Assembly: GCA_902497095.1 (NCBI GenBank)
Contig: CABVDD010000003.1
Coordinates: forward strand, 8,558 to 72,557
Reading direction: 5' to 3'
DNA from: an uncultured Faecalicoccus sp.
GTDB taxonomy: Bacteria; Bacillota_I; Bacilli_A; Erysipelotrichales; Erysipelotrichaceae
Length of the DNA: 64,000 nt
Shown: positions 9,403-19,088 of the stretch, piece after piece
Layout of the letters: each line of letters starts with the position of its first letter
How positions within the stretch are numbered: the first letter of the stretch is position 1
Notes under the pieces: generated by a model
What the model saw: only the letters and a program-made list of their open reading frames with translations
What the model was told of the DNA's origin: nothing
Databases searched by the model: none
Position numbers and translations under genes: made by a program

Positions 9403-10284
9403 TTAATCCAGTGGTTTTTGATAAAAACGTCCATAGAAATTAGCTGTGTGATATGTATTTATAATAACTTTTGGATCTGTTTGACGAACATTATAAATGA
9501 CATCTTGTACTTCATAAGAACTGACGACTGCTTTACACACATAAATCTTACTGTGTGAATATCCGCCATAACCTTCAAATATACTCATTCCATGATGACA
9601 TGTTGACATAAAAGTTTCTATGATCGATTCCGGATCTTTTGTGATGATCTCCAAAGTAATCTGTTTATAGCGCTGATATAAGCTGGAAATTGCCTTTGTG
9701 GATAAAAATTGGAAAACAATGGAGTATCCTGCATAGACCCATCCAAAAATATAACCGAAAATAATCAACATCATACAGTTTCCAATAAAAATATAATCCC
9801 AGATTCCCTTATGGATCTTATTGGACACATATTGTGCAATAAAGTCGGTACCTCCGGTACTTCCTCCGGCACGCAAAGCCATCGCAATGGAAAATCCCCA
9901 AAGCAAGCCTCCAAATAAGACATTCAATGTTTGATCATCAAAAAATGGATCAAACTGAAATAACTCTAAGAAAACAGAGACTAAACCAAACTGTAAACAA
10001 CTTAGATAAACAAATCGTTTTGATAGTTCCTTATAACATAAAATAGCAGCAGGTAAATTCAAAAGAATGATTCCTACAGAAACTGGAAAGTCAATCTGAA
10101 ACAATCCTAAAATTCGACTGATCAAGATAGATATTCCTGTAAAACCACCAGACAGCAAGTTACAAGGATCCATAAATACTTGCATAATGTACGATTGCAT
10201 CAATGCGCTGATAACAACTAACAAAATCGAAACTATAAGATGAACAATACGATTTTTTTCAAATTCTCTAATTTGGTGCATCAT
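9403..10284 (-). CDS. YitT family membrane protein (DUF161/DUF2179)
   Basis: A 293-residue integral membrane protein with about five to six hydrophobic segments (residues 15-200), with GGFTGISILIS and RAGGSTGGTDFIAQ motifs typical of YitT/DUF161. A soluble DUF2179 domain (about 210-290) follows, ending in the DPKVIINTYHTANFYGRFYQKPL signature region. Function is unknown; a transport role is assumed for the family. It is a single gene with its own terminator. No clear promoter was recognised in the AT-rich 100 bp upstream. Confidence 0.85.
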   Translation of the reverse strand: MMHQIREFEKNRIVHLIVSILLVVISALMQSYIMQVFMDPCNLLSGGFTGISILISRILGLFQIDFPVSVGIILLNLPAAILCYKELSKRFVYLSCLQFGLVSVFLELFQFDPFFDDQTLNVLFGGLLWGFSIAMALRAGGSTGGTDFIAQYVSNKIHKGIWDYIFIGNCMMLIIFGYIFGWVYAGYSIVFQFLSTKAISSLYQRYKQITLEIITKDPESIIETFMSTCHHGMSIFEGYGGYSHSKIYVCKAVVSSYEVQDVIYNVRQTDPKVIINTYHTANFYGRFYQKPLD

Positions 10285-10387
10285 AAATTTTATCCCCTTA
10301 TTAAGGTATTCTTTTTATTTATAAATTTCAATAAATTGTTTATAAAAATATACATTAACTATAAATTTGTTTATGATTTACAAACAC

Positions 10388-11194
10388 TCATATATATTCA
10401 TGAACAATTTTATCCATAATGTCTTGTTCATTTGTATAAGCCAAGACTTCTTTTGCGTTTTCTTTGGCAAGCTTTGTCCCATTTTTAACACAACAACTGT
10501 ACCCAGTCACTTTAAACATGGAAACATCGTTATCGGCATCTCCTAATGAAAGACATGTATTCAAATCCCAATGTAATATCTCACTCATTTTTAAAAGTCC
10601 TGCACCTTTATGAATTCCTGCATTCATAAATTCAAGCATGCAGTCATCTGTCTGCACAATTGAAATAGAATCATTTTTTAATAATTTTGCGTGTTGGTAA
10701 ACTTGAGACATGATCTGTGATCTACAATACAACATCAATTTTAAAACTCTATGATTTTTACTATATTCTATCAAATCTGTAATTTCTTCTGTTTCCTTAC
10801 ATTTTGTCGTATATTGAATGGAAAAAGGTGTAGAACGATTTGTATAACGTATTTTTTCTTCCAATATCTGAAAACACACATCCCAATCTTTAAAGTGATT
10901 CATGATATTTTGAATCGCATCAAGTTTTAAAGAAGGTGCATATTCTGTTTTTCTTGTTTTTAGATCCATCAATGCAGCACCATTCATACCAATAATAAAG
11001 CGTACATAAGGTTTTATATTCCATGTATCTAATGTTTCATATATTGTTTGGGCCGGTCTTCCTGAAACAATACCAAAATTAATACCATGTTCAAATAGCC
11101 ATTGAATAGCTTCTTGATTCTTTTTGGATACTTGTTTTTGATCATTTAATAGCGTACCGTCCAAATCACTAACGATCCATTGAATATCTTTCAT
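10388..11194 (-). CDS. Cof-type HAD-IIB family phosphatase
   Basis: Haloacid dehalogenase-superfamily phosphatase of the Cof/YidA class. The 268-residue protein shows motif I DLDGTLL (residues 10-16, nucleophile Asp), motif II SGRP near 44, motif III Lys, and motif IV GDADNDVSMF near 218-227. The type IIB cap is inserted between them. Substrates of the class are sugar phosphates, pyridoxal phosphate or nucleotides, and cannot be assigned here. It starts 2 bp after the HD-domain gene, with a good AAGGAG site, as the last gene of the mfd-rqcP run. Confidence 0.85.
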   Translation of the reverse strand: MKDIQWIVSDLDGTLLNDQKQVSKKNQEAIQWLFEHGINFGIVSGRPAQTIYETLDTWNIKPYVRFIIGMNGAALMDLKTRKTEYAPSLKLDAIQNIMNHFKDWDVCFQILEEKIRYTNRSTPFSIQYTTKCKETEEITDLIEYSKNHRVLKLMLYCRSQIMSQVYQHAKLLKNDSISIVQTDDCMLEFMNAGIHKGAGLLKMSEILHWDLNTCLSLGDADNDVSMFKVTGYSCCVKNGTKLAKENAKEVLAYTNEQDIMDKIVHEYI

Positions 11195-11196
11195 GT

Positions 11197-12405
11197 CTAT
11201 TTCTCCTTGGCAAAATAAATGCGCTTTTTTGTCTTATTTGGCATTTTTAAAAGAGCTTTTACAATTTCTGAACATTTTGACAGAGGCAATAATTCTTTTT
11301 TTGAAGTTAAGATCCATATCATTTGTCCTTCTTCCTTTTCCTGATATGGTAAATACGCCTGATATCGACTCGTCTCTTCATAAAAATAATAATGCAGATC
11401 TAGATTTCGCTGTTTGATTTTTTCTTGAATTTTTGTTTCCTGCTCAATTATTGGATCTTCAATCCAATCAAATAAATGTCGATCTAAAATACGTGATGCG
11501 AAATCACTTAAGATCTTATCTTCCGATTGTAACGCCTCCTGAAATCCAACCATCATACGATATTCATCCAACAATATAAAATCTTCGGTGCTTAATTCAT
11601 TCTGACATAAGCATTCAAAAAATGAAATGGGTCTGATTTGCGTATGAATATTCATATATCGCTTAAAAAACATATGAATCAAAAGTTCATAACTTTTCGC
11701 ATCTGGATGCAGATAAACTTGCCAATACATATGATAACGAGCCATGATATAGTCTTCAATCGAATGTACACCGCTTTCTTTGACACAAAGTTTATCTTCA
11801 CAAACACGCAATGTTCTCAATACTCTTTCTAAATCAAAAGTTCCATAGCTGGTACCTGTTTCATACGCATCTCGCAACAAAAAATCCATGCGATCGGCAT
11901 CTAATTGACTGGATATAATTTGTGTCAGTAACAAGCGTGGATGTGTATGCGCTATAATTGAAGCTACTTTTTCAGGCAAATCTTTTTTAGCTTTAAAAAG
12001 AGCTTGATAAATTTCAGTCTGCGGATCCAACAACAATCTCTGTGTCATGATTTCATGAGAAATATGCGTGATTGATTCAAAAAAATGGGAAAAAGGACCA
12101 TGGCCTAAATCGTGTAATAAAGCCGCACACATCACTTGTATTTTTTCATCTTCATCAAGCGCTTCATTTAAGCTTTTTACTTCATAAATCATACGTCTTG
12201 CGATCTCATAAACTCCTAAACTATGAGAAAAACGAGAATGTTCTGCCGTATGATACACTTGAAAATCTCCACCTAATTGATGAATTCTATGAAGACGTTG
12301 AAATTCTCTAGCGTTAATACAATCCCAAATCACTTGATCTTCTACATGAATATATCCATGAATAGGATCTCTTAATACTTTTATTTCGTTTGTTTTTGTA
12401 TACAT
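11197..12405 (-). CDS. HD-domain phosphohydrolase (YwfO/dGTPase-like)
   Basis: Metal-dependent phosphohydrolase of the HD superfamily, related to YwfO and dGTP triphosphohydrolases, about 402 residues. It has RDPIHGYI at the N terminus, EHSRFSHSLGVYEIARRM for the first metal His, and LLHDLGHGPFSH carrying the HD pair. DADRMDFLLRDAYETG supplies the final metal ligand. The ATG at 12405 is chosen because AGAGGT is properly spaced from it but abuts the ATG two codons upstream. Its start lies inside the 3' end of the NUDIX gene. With that neighbour it suggests a nucleotide-pool sanitation role (inference). Confidence 0.85.
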   Translation of the reverse strand: MYTKTNEIKVLRDPIHGYIHVEDQVIWDCINAREFQRLHRIHQLGGDFQVYHTAEHSRFSHSLGVYEIARRMIYEVKSLNEALDEDEKIQVMCAALLHDLGHGPFSHFFESITHISHEIMTQRLLLDPQTEIYQALFKAKKDLPEKVASIIAHTHPRLLLTQIISSQLDADRMDFLLRDAYETGTSYGTFDLERVLRTLRVCEDKLCVKESGVHSIEDYIMARYHMYWQVYLHPDAKSYELLIHMFFKRYMNIHTQIRPISFFECLCQNELSTEDFILLDEYRMMVGFQEALQSEDKILSDFASRILDRHLFDWIEDPIIEQETKIQEKIKQRNLDLHYYFYEETSRYQAYLPYQEKEEGQMIWILTSKKELLPLSKCSEIVKALLKMPNKTKKRIYFAKEK

Positions 12406-12791
12406 GGCCATACCTCTATGAGTTTTTGCACAAGATTTCTATCCGATTCAAAAAAGTCATAATCATATATATGCTCTGGTGTTGTCCAAACAAATTTAGA
12501 ATGTACGATACATTTTTCAGGTTTTTGATTGGAAAAACAAATAAAACAATATAGTTCAATTTCTTTATTTTCTTGATGATCCATACTTTTCTCCAAAAAA
12601 GAAACAGATGCCAAATCTATATCAAGTTCTTCCTTAAATTCTCGAATCAATGCTTCTTCATACGTTTCATTTAATTCTACTTTTCCACCTGGAAATTCAA
12701 ATTTTCCAATAGAATCTCCTGTAGCTCTTTGAGCTATTAAAACTTTGCCATCTTGTACAAGAGCACCACAAACAACTTTAATTTTCTTCAT
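12381..12791 (-). CDS. NUDIX hydrolase (MutT/CTP pyrophosphohydrolase-like)
   Basis: Small (136-residue) NUDIX enzyme that probably hydrolyses oxidised or unwanted nucleoside triphosphates. The Nudix box GGKVELNETYEEALIREFKEEL follows the N-terminal VVCGALVQDGKVLIAQR strand pattern, typical of 8-oxo-dGTP diphosphatase and (d)CTP pyrophosphatases. The start at 12791 (MKKIKVVCG) is chosen because family members begin here; an upstream Met would add 14 unrelated residues from the rqcP frame. It overlaps rqcP by 14 bp and the HD gene by about 25 bp, so all three are tightly coupled. Confidence 0.85.
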   Translation of the reverse strand: MKKIKVVCGALVQDGKVLIAQRATGDSIGKFEFPGGKVELNETYEEALIREFKEELDIDLASVSFLEKSMDHQENKEIELYCFICFSNQKPEKCIVHSKFVWTTPEHIYDYDFFESDRNLVQKLIEVWPCIQKQTK

Positions 12792-13044
12792 CGATTTTTT
12801 CTTCCTTAATAACCTCAAATAAAGTTTGAGCATTTTGTTTTGAAACTTGTTTTTGAATATCTAATACTCGAATTTCTAAAATTCGATATCCAAATCGAAT
12901 ACGAATCGCATCCCCAATATGTACTTCTGAAGAAGGTTTTGCGATCCGATCATTGATCCAGATTCTCGATTGAAGAGCCAATTCTTTGGCCGCTTCTCTT
13001 CTTTTTAAAATACGAGCTGTTTTCAAATATTTATCCAGTCTCAT
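12778..13044 (-). CDS. rqcP: S4-domain ribosome quality control protein RqcP
   Basis: An 88-residue protein that is mostly one S4 RNA-binding domain (MRLDKYLKTARILKRREAAKEL, then IWINDRIAKPSSEVHIGD). It matches RqcP/YabO, a partner of RqcH that stabilises peptidyl-tRNA on 50S subunits during Ala tailing. The C-terminal tail is charged. The start overlaps the mfd stop as ATGA. Linkage to mfd and pth (peptidyl-tRNA hydrolase) is the Bacillus arrangement and supports the call over heat-shock protein 15. Confidence 0.88.
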   Translation of the reverse strand: MRLDKYLKTARILKRREAAKELALQSRIWINDRIAKPSSEVHIGDAIRIRFGYRILEIRVLDIQKQVSKQNAQTLFEVIKEEKIDEEN

Positions 13045-16000
13045 ATAAATTTCTCCTCAATATTTTTCAATGTTTCCATTAAAAGATCCTTATTCTTTTT
13101 CTTTGGAATCGTAATCATAATTTTTTGTTTTTTTAGTGTTAATGAAATGGCTCTATTGATGTCATTCATTGTTTCAAATAATTTAATGCCATCACAATGT
13201 GCCGAGAAATCTTCATCAAATGTTAAGACATATTGTTTATCTTCTTCTTTTAAACTTTCAATTCCTTTTTGATTTACAAAAAGATCAAACCATCTTTGTT
13301 CAAAAATTTGATGCACTTCTTTTGGAATTTTTCCAAACAAGTCTTGTATCCTTTGTTGATATAAGTTCAAATCTTTAAACGTATTGATTTTACGCACCTG
13401 TTGGTAAATTGATAGTTTATCTCCATCATTTTCTGTAAACTGTTTAGGAATATGCCCTTTAAAATCAAGCATTGCTCTTTTTTCTTCTTTTGGCTTCGAA
13501 ATTGTTTCTCCTTTATGACGAGAAATCGCATTTCCTAATAATTCCAGATACATATCCAAACCAACTTGATCAATAAAACCAGCTTGTTGAGGCCCTAAAA
13601 GATCACCAGCTCCACGGATCGTCAAATCACGCATTGCGATTTTGTATCCACTGCCCAATCGAGTAAATTCTTTAATAGATTTTAAACGTTTTTGTGCAGT
13701 TTCCGTAAGTTCTTTATTTGGTTGTATCATCAAATAACAATAAGCAATCTTATCTCTTCGTCCAACACGTCCGCGAATCTGATATAACTGAGATAAGCCA
13801 AATTTATCCGCATTTTCGATAATGATCGTATTCGCATTGGCAATATCCAGCCCGGTTTCAATAATTGTTGTACAAACCAAAATTTGATATTTTCCCTGTG
13901 CAAAATCCATCATGGTTTCTTCTATTGTTTCTTTGGACATCTTTCCATGAGCAACGGCAACATTCGCATCTGGAAATAAGTTGGATAAATGATTTGCTGT
14001 CGTATGGATTTGATCTACACGATTATACAAATAAAAGACTTGTCCACCTCGTGCTAATTCTCGTGAAATAATTTCCTGAATAACACTGCCTCTTTTTTCC
14101 ATGATATAAGTTTGAACTGGGTGTCTTTTAGCCGGCGGTGTATTTAATTGAGAAATAGTTCGAACACCGATCAAAGACATTTGTAAAGTACGTGGAATCG
14201 GTGTAGCACTTAACGAAAGTACATCGATAGAGTTTTTTAACTCTTTGATTTTTTCTTTATGTTCTACCCCAAATCGCTGCTCTTCATCAATAATAAGCAA
14301 TCCTAAATCTTTATATTGAAAACTCTTATTTAATAATTTATGCGTTCCAATAATAATATCAATACGACCTGCTTTTAGATCTTTTATGATTTGTGTCACT
14401 TCTTTTTGCGATACAAAACGATTCACTAATGCAATATTAGCCCCTGTTGATTCAAAACGATGCATGATTGTTTGATAATGCTGCATAGAAAGAATTGTTG
14501 TCGGGCATAAAAAGGCAACTTGTTTACCACTGGCAATTGCTTTAAAAGCACAACACATGGCAACTTCTGTCTTTCCAAAACCAACATCACCGCAAAGCAG
14601 ATGATCCATTGGTTTTGGTTTTTCCATTTCTGCTTTAATATCATGGATGGCTTTGATCTGATCTGGTGTTGGTTCATACTCAAAAGCTTCTTCAAATTCT
14701 CTTTGTAGCGCATCATCTTTAGGAAAAGCATATCCAATGTTTTCATTTCGAAGTGCATAAAGTTCTACTAAACGGGCTGCGATTTCTTCAACGCGCTGAT
14801 TGACTTTTTCCTTTGTCTTTTGCCAGGCATTGCTGCCAAGCTGAGATAATTTAACACCAGCACCTTCTTTTGAAATATACTTTCGAACTAATTGAAACTG
14901 CGATAAAGGAACATATAATTCATCTCCACCTTTATATACAACATGAAGATAATCCAATTTTTTTCCTTTATTTTCTCTTGTGACAATTCCTAAATATTGT
15001 CCGATACCATATTGTTCATGAACCACATAATCATTTTTTTCTAATTCCATTACGTTTTCTAGAATTCTACCTTCTTTAAAAGTTTTCTGATAACGTTTTG
15101 GATGATGTGCATCAACAAATAATTCTCTGGCGCTTATTACTAGAATATCTTGATAGCTAAAACCTTCATAAAAACATGGTTCGATAAACTCATATTGTAG
15201 ATTGATTTGATTATCCATCATGCAAGCTTCTACTTGTTTAGCTTGTTTTGTTTCTAATGAAAAATATATCTTTTTTTGTCTGCCAATGGCATCCAACTGA
15301 TTAATAAGAGGTAAAGTTGCTTTTTCTAAAGGATAAATACCAGAAACTACAAAATCTTCACTTAAAAATTCATGAAATTCTAAAATATCATTTTTCTGCA
15401 TAATCATATGAATATCCTGAAAAAGCATATATTTGGATAAAGAAATATGATCCTGCACTCTTTCTTGCATATAAGAAATCGTTTCTTCATTTAATTTTTT
15501 AAAAGACTGTTGTACTTCCTCTGTAGAACTAAAAATGATAGTTCCCTGTAAATAATCCAAAAGATGATATCCTTTTGTATAAGCAAAATAAATATATAAA
15601 ATATTTTCTGGTTCATAACTTTCAAGTGAACGCATATCTGCTTCAATATGATCTTGAAGCATTTCTTTATCTTCTTCTAAAGATAGCTGTTGTAATTCTT
15701 TTTCTAATTTCTTTTGTACTTCTTGTTGAATTTCTACTATTTGTTCATCAGTGAATAGTAAATCGGTAGCTGGACCAAAATCAATTGTATCAATTCTTTC
15801 AATCGTTCTTTGTGTTTCTTCATCAAAGAAACGTATAGATTCTATTTCTGTATCAAAAAATTCAATACGTATCGGATGATCGTATTCTAAACTAAAAATA
15901 TCTATAATTCCCCCACGTGCGGCAAATGTACATGGTCTATCGACATAATTTAAACGTGAATATCCCATTCTGTTTAACTGTTTTTTTAATGTATTCATAT

Positions 16001-16430
16001 CTTGTTCTTGATTCACTTCTAAATGAATACAGTTTTCTTTAAAGAATGAAGGATCTGGTAAGTAGCGTGTAAAAGCAGCCACATTACATATGATAATTTT
16101 CGGTGTATCATCTTTGACCAACTGTGTTAATGAATAAATCATTTCATCTTTATCTTCTGGAGAACTGGCAATAGCTTGAACGCGCAAACTTTCTTCCATG
16201 ACAAAAAGCAGCACCTCTTCCATAAGTGGGGATAATCTTTTAAAGAGCTGCTGCGCTTCATACATATTTTTTTTCACAATAATGTAGTTTTTTGGTTCTT
16301 TTTTAAAACTCGAAGCCAATAATAAAGCTTCTTCCATTAAAAACAAGTTTCCGCAAGAGATATCAGAAGCAACGATTCCATTTACTACATCATTGTTTTG
16401 TAAAGAATTCCATATCTTTTCCAAAAACAA
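13041..16430 (-). CDS. mfd: Transcription-repair coupling factor
   Basis: SF2 translocase that removes stalled RNA polymerase and recruits UvrA. The 1129-residue protein has a UvrB-like module (1-350), the RNA-polymerase interaction domain (about 460-540, VVHEQYGIGQYLGI) and RecG-like motor domains. Walker A GDVGFGKTE lies near 613 and DEEQRFG near 714. The C-terminal TRCF domain follows. Length is slightly below the 1150-1180 typical of Bacillus. It follows pth after 9 bp and overlaps rqcP by 4 bp. Confidence 0.97.
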   Translation of the reverse strand: MFLEKIWNSLQNNDVVNGIVASDISCGNLFLMEEALLLASSFKKEPKNYIIVKKNMYEAQQLFKRLSPLMEEVLLFVMEESLRVQAIASSPEDKDEMIYSLTQLVKDDTPKIIICNVAAFTRYLPDPSFFKENCIHLEVNQEQDMNTLKKQLNRMGYSRLNYVDRPCTFAARGGIIDIFSLEYDHPIRIEFFDTEIESIRFFDEETQRTIERIDTIDFGPATDLLFTDEQIVEIQQEVQKKLEKELQQLSLEEDKEMLQDHIEADMRSLESYEPENILYIYFAYTKGYHLLDYLQGTIIFSSTEEVQQSFKKLNEETISYMQERVQDHISLSKYMLFQDIHMIMQKNDILEFHEFLSEDFVVSGIYPLEKATLPLINQLDAIGRQKKIYFSLETKQAKQVEACMMDNQINLQYEFIEPCFYEGFSYQDILVISARELFVDAHHPKRYQKTFKEGRILENVMELEKNDYVVHEQYGIGQYLGIVTRENKGKKLDYLHVVYKGGDELYVPLSQFQLVRKYISKEGAGVKLSQLGSNAWQKTKEKVNQRVEEIAARLVELYALRNENIGYAFPKDDALQREFEEAFEYEPTPDQIKAIHDIKAEMEKPKPMDHLLCGDVGFGKTEVAMCCAFKAIASGKQVAFLCPTTILSMQHYQTIMHRFESTGANIALVNRFVSQKEVTQIIKDLKAGRIDIIIGTHKLLNKSFQYKDLGLLIIDEEQRFGVEHKEKIKELKNSIDVLSLSATPIPRTLQMSLIGVRTISQLNTPPAKRHPVQTYIMEKRGSVIQEIISRELARGGQVFYLYNRVDQIHTTANHLSNLFPDANVAVAHGKMSKETIEETMMDFAQGKYQILVCTTIIETGLDIANANTIIIENADKFGLSQLYQIRGRVGRRDKIAYCYLMIQPNKELTETAQKRLKSIKEFTRLGSGYKIAMRDLTIRGAGDLLGPQQAGFIDQVGLDMYLELLGNAISRHKGETISKPKEEKRAMLDFKGHIPKQFTENDGDKLSIYQQVRKINTFKDLNLYQQRIQDLFGKIPKEVHQIFEQRWFDLFVNQKGIESLKEEDKQYVLTFDEDFSAHCDGIKLFETMNDINRAISLTLKKQKIMITIPKKKNKDLLMETLKNIEEKFI

Positions 16431-16439
16431 TTCCTCTTT

Positions 16440-17000
16440 CTATTTTTTATTATACTGATTCATCGTATCCATAAAAGAATGATCAATAGAATAATACGCG
16501 GCTTTAGCGCTATTTTCTATAGCAATTTTTAAATTTTCTTGTTCATCGGTTCTAAATTTTCCTAACACCCAGTTTATCATATCAATTTGAGGATCTTTAC
16601 CTACTCCTACACGAATTCTATCAAATTCATTCGTAAAAATACATTGAATGATACTTTTAATTCCATTATGTCCCCCGGCACTTCCTTTTTGACGCAATCG
16701 TATTTTTCCTACCGGTAAATCAACATCATCATAAATCACAGTCACATCTTCTGGTGATGCTTTATAAAAATCCATACATTGACGAAGCGCAAAACCACTA
16801 TTATTCATAAATGTTGTCGGCTTTAATAAAATAACATCTTGATCTTTTATCTTTTTCTTTGCGAAATAAGCAGAAAACTTTTCTTGATCAAAAGATACTT
16901 CACACAGTTTGGCCAATTCATCCATGACCATAAAGCCAGCATTATGTCGTGTATTTTCATATTTTTTTCCCGGATTACCTAATCCTACAAATATTTTCAT
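16440..17000 (-). CDS. pth: Peptidyl-tRNA hydrolase
   Basis: Cleaves peptidyl-tRNA released from stalled ribosomes. The 186-residue protein shows GLGNPG at the N terminus, TRHNAGF with the catalytic His near 20, and YDDVDLP with the catalytic Asp near 93. GSAGGHNGIKS is also present. The ATG at 17000 is selected because AAGGAGAGCAC precedes it and the family begins MKIFVGLGNPG. It sits between khpB and mfd, and functional pairing with rqcP in the same run is notable. Confidence 0.96.
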   Translation of the reverse strand: MKIFVGLGNPGKKYENTRHNAGFMVMDELAKLCEVSFDQEKFSAYFAKKKIKDQDVILLKPTTFMNNSGFALRQCMDFYKASPEDVTVIYDDVDLPVGKIRLRQKGSAGGHNGIKSIIQCIFTNEFDRIRVGVGKDPQIDMINWVLGKFRTDEQENLKIAIENSAKAAYYSIDHSFMDTMNQYNKK

Positions 17001-17037
17001 GTGCTCTCCTTCCAAAAAAAACGGGAATAATTCCCGT

Positions 17038-17664
17038 TTATTCTACTTCTTTTCCTGGTGAATATAAAATCTGTAGGCGACGTGATGTACCTTCACCCGT
17101 TGATTGTGTAGTAATATCTTCCATATCCGCCAAAGCATTATGTATTGCTTTTCTTTCATCAGCCGGCATAGGATCTAATGTCGCATCAATTTTTGTTCGA
17201 CGCACATCTTTGGCAACACGAATTGCCATTTTTGTGATTTTTTCATAACGATCTTCTTTATAACCGTTAACATCAATTAAAAGACCGACTCTTTTTTTAA
17301 ATTCTGCACTGGCTGCTGCCTTGACCAAACGATTAAATGCTTGTAAAGTTTTTCCAGCTTTCCCAATCAATATCGCATTATTTGAAGTATTTACTGTAAC
17401 GCGATAGAAACCATTGTCATTCTCAATTTCAACCTGACCATCCAATTGTGCATTGTTAAAATATTGTTGAATATAAGACACGATAAAGTTTTCTACATCT
17501 TTTTCACAATAAGCTTCAATTTCAACAGATTTTCCAACACCTAAAAAACCGCTTTTTTCTTCTAATATCGTATAATGAAGTTCTTCGACAGAAACACCTT
17601 TATCTTTGGCAGCTGATTTTAAAGCTTCCTCCAAAGTTTTTTCTGTGTATCTTTTAAATTCCAT
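17038..17664 (-). CDS. khpB: RNA-binding protein KhpB (Jag)
   Basis: KH/R3H RNA-binding protein acting with KhpA in control of cell elongation and division genes. The 208-residue protein has a Jag-N domain (1-52, TLEEALKSAAKDKGVSVEEL), a KH domain around 75-150 with NAILIGKAGKTLQAFNRLV, and a C-terminal R3H domain with RKAIHNALADM. It follows yidC by 12 bp, as in most Bacillota, and has a strong AGGAGG site. Confidence 0.93.
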   Translation of the reverse strand: MEFKRYTEKTLEEALKSAAKDKGVSVEELHYTILEEKSGFLGVGKSVEIEAYCEKDVENFIVSYIQQYFNNAQLDGQVEIENDNGFYRVTVNTSNNAILIGKAGKTLQAFNRLVKAAASAEFKKRVGLLIDVNGYKEDRYEKITKMAIRVAKDVRRTKIDATLDPMPADERKAIHNALADMEDITTQSTGEGTSRRLQILYSPGKEVE

Positions 17665-17676
17665 GAACCTGGCCTC

Positions 17677-18702
17677 CTACTTGATGATATCTTTTTTCGA
17701 TTTTTTCTCTTTGGCTTCTTTTACGATCATTGCATGCATAAAGAAATTAAAACATACACGCGTTAAAGAAGAGACTAACCAGTAAAAAGACATGGCAATC
17801 GGCCAAGAAATATACAATAAGGCAACAAATCCAGTTGAGAAATACATTGTCATATTCATACTGCTCATTGGATCTTTACCATTTTTCAAATAATCTTTAG
17901 TCTTAACATGATCCAGTTTATCCTGACGTTTTTTCAACCATTGTGGCATCTTCATAGAAGCAATAGAAGAAATAACCATCAAAATATAAATAATAATGTA
18001 AGCCCATTGCAGATGTTGGAAACCAAATAATGGAGTTTGCGTTAAATCAATACCCATAAAAGTTCCATATACTACACTAGAAGCGCGCACCATAGCATAA
18101 TAAACACCCATCATGATAGGCAGCTGAATAAATGTAACAAGAATAGATCCAAACGGATGAATATCGTATTTTTGATACAATCTCTGTGTTTCCTGTGCCA
18201 ACATCATACGAGAACGATCATCTGTTTTTCCTTTATATTTATCTTGAATACGCTGCATTTCTGGTTGGATTTCCTGCATACGCTGTGCTGACATCTGTGA
18301 TTTACGTGTAAGCAAGAAAACAGCTCCCTGAATGATAACTGTTGTCAAGATAATACCCCATCCAGCATCTGTAAAAGCTGCGATATGGTTTATGATCTGT
18401 GCTAAAGGCCATACGATAAGACCACTAAACCAACCTTCATTGAAAGCTTCTCCAAAAGTCATCGGTTTAATTGTGATCTCTTCATCATCTTTATAGTCTT
18501 TATATTCTTTTTTCAGCTCTTTATCTTCAATTTCTGAAATATTGACTTGATCTTTACGAACCGTAACTTCTTCCGATGCGATAATCATATCCAATTTTGT
18601 TTTTCCATCTGTTGCACGCGGACTGGAACAAGCCGTACACGTTAACAGGATAAACAAGCAAAGAAACAGGATCTTTGACTTCCCTTTTAATAAATTTGCC
18701 AT
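17677..18702 (-). CDS. yidC: Membrane protein insertase YidC (OxaI/SpoIIIJ type)
   Basis: Inserts membrane proteins alone or with Sec. The 341-residue protein begins with a lipoprotein-type signal (hydrophobic 11-21, lipobox-like CTAC with Cys25). A soluble region and five hydrophobic segments follow: ITTVIIQGAVFLLTRKSQMS and GSILVTFIQLPIMMGVYYAM are the characteristic 60KD_IMP regions. It starts 4 bp after rnpA. The acidic stretch before the first membrane segment (residues 55-80) is longer than usual. Confidence 0.94.
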   Translation of the reverse strand: MANLLKGKSKILFLCLFILLTCTACSSPRATDGKTKLDMIIASEEVTVRKDQVNISEIEDKELKKEYKDYKDDEEITIKPMTFGEAFNEGWFSGLIVWPLAQIINHIAAFTDAGWGIILTTVIIQGAVFLLTRKSQMSAQRMQEIQPEMQRIQDKYKGKTDDRSRMMLAQETQRLYQKYDIHPFGSILVTFIQLPIMMGVYYAMVRASSVVYGTFMGIDLTQTPLFGFQHLQWAYIIIYILMVISSIASMKMPQWLKKRQDKLDHVKTKDYLKNGKDPMSSMNMTMYFSTGFVALLYISWPIAMSFYWLVSSLTRVCFNFFMHAMIVKEAKEKKSKKDIIK

Positions 18703-18705
18703 GTT

Positions 18706-19044
18706 TTACCTCTTCATTCTCTTCTCTATACGAGCCAAATCTTTTTCAAGTTCACATTCATTTGCCGAAAAACTTTGATCTTTATATCTAGGACGAACAA
18801 TTAAAATCAAATCAAATCCACTTTGAAAATTAAAGTGATGATCTATCATAGAACGAACTTGTCGTTTTACTTTATTTCTTTGAACGGCATTTCCCAGTTT
18901 TTTACCCACGCTTATACCCACGCGAGCATGTTCACTTTTTCGTTTTTCAAAATAACAGACAAAAGAATGCGATGCCACGTATTGTTTTTGTCCAATAATA
19001 GAAGAGAATTCATAATTTTTACAGACTCTGTATTCTTTTTTCAT
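18706..19044 (-). CDS. rnpA: Ribonuclease P protein component
   Basis: Protein cofactor of RNase P for tRNA 5' maturation. The 112-residue protein has the signature GISVGKKLGNAVQRNKVKRQVRSM near 42-65, and is basic throughout. An AGGGGG ribosome site precedes the start. A hairpin terminator lies between it and rpmH, so its expression is probably reduced relative to L34. Confidence 0.95.
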   Translation of the reverse strand: MKKEYRVCKNYEFSSIIGQKQYVASHSFVCYFEKRKSEHARVGISVGKKLGNAVQRNKVKRQVRSMIDHHFNFQSGFDLILIVRPRYKDQSFSANECELEKDLARIEKRMKR

Positions 19045-19063
19045 GAAAACCCCCTATCAAGAC

Positions 19064-19088
19064 AAAAAAATCACCTTGGTGGTGATTT
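19064..19088 (-). terminator. Attenuating terminator between rpmH and rnpA
   Basis: 8-bp stem AAATCACC/GGTGATTT with a 5-nt loop, followed by seven T on the minus strand. It abuts the rpmH stop codon. It probably allows partial read-through so that L34 is made in excess of RnpA. Confidence 0.7.
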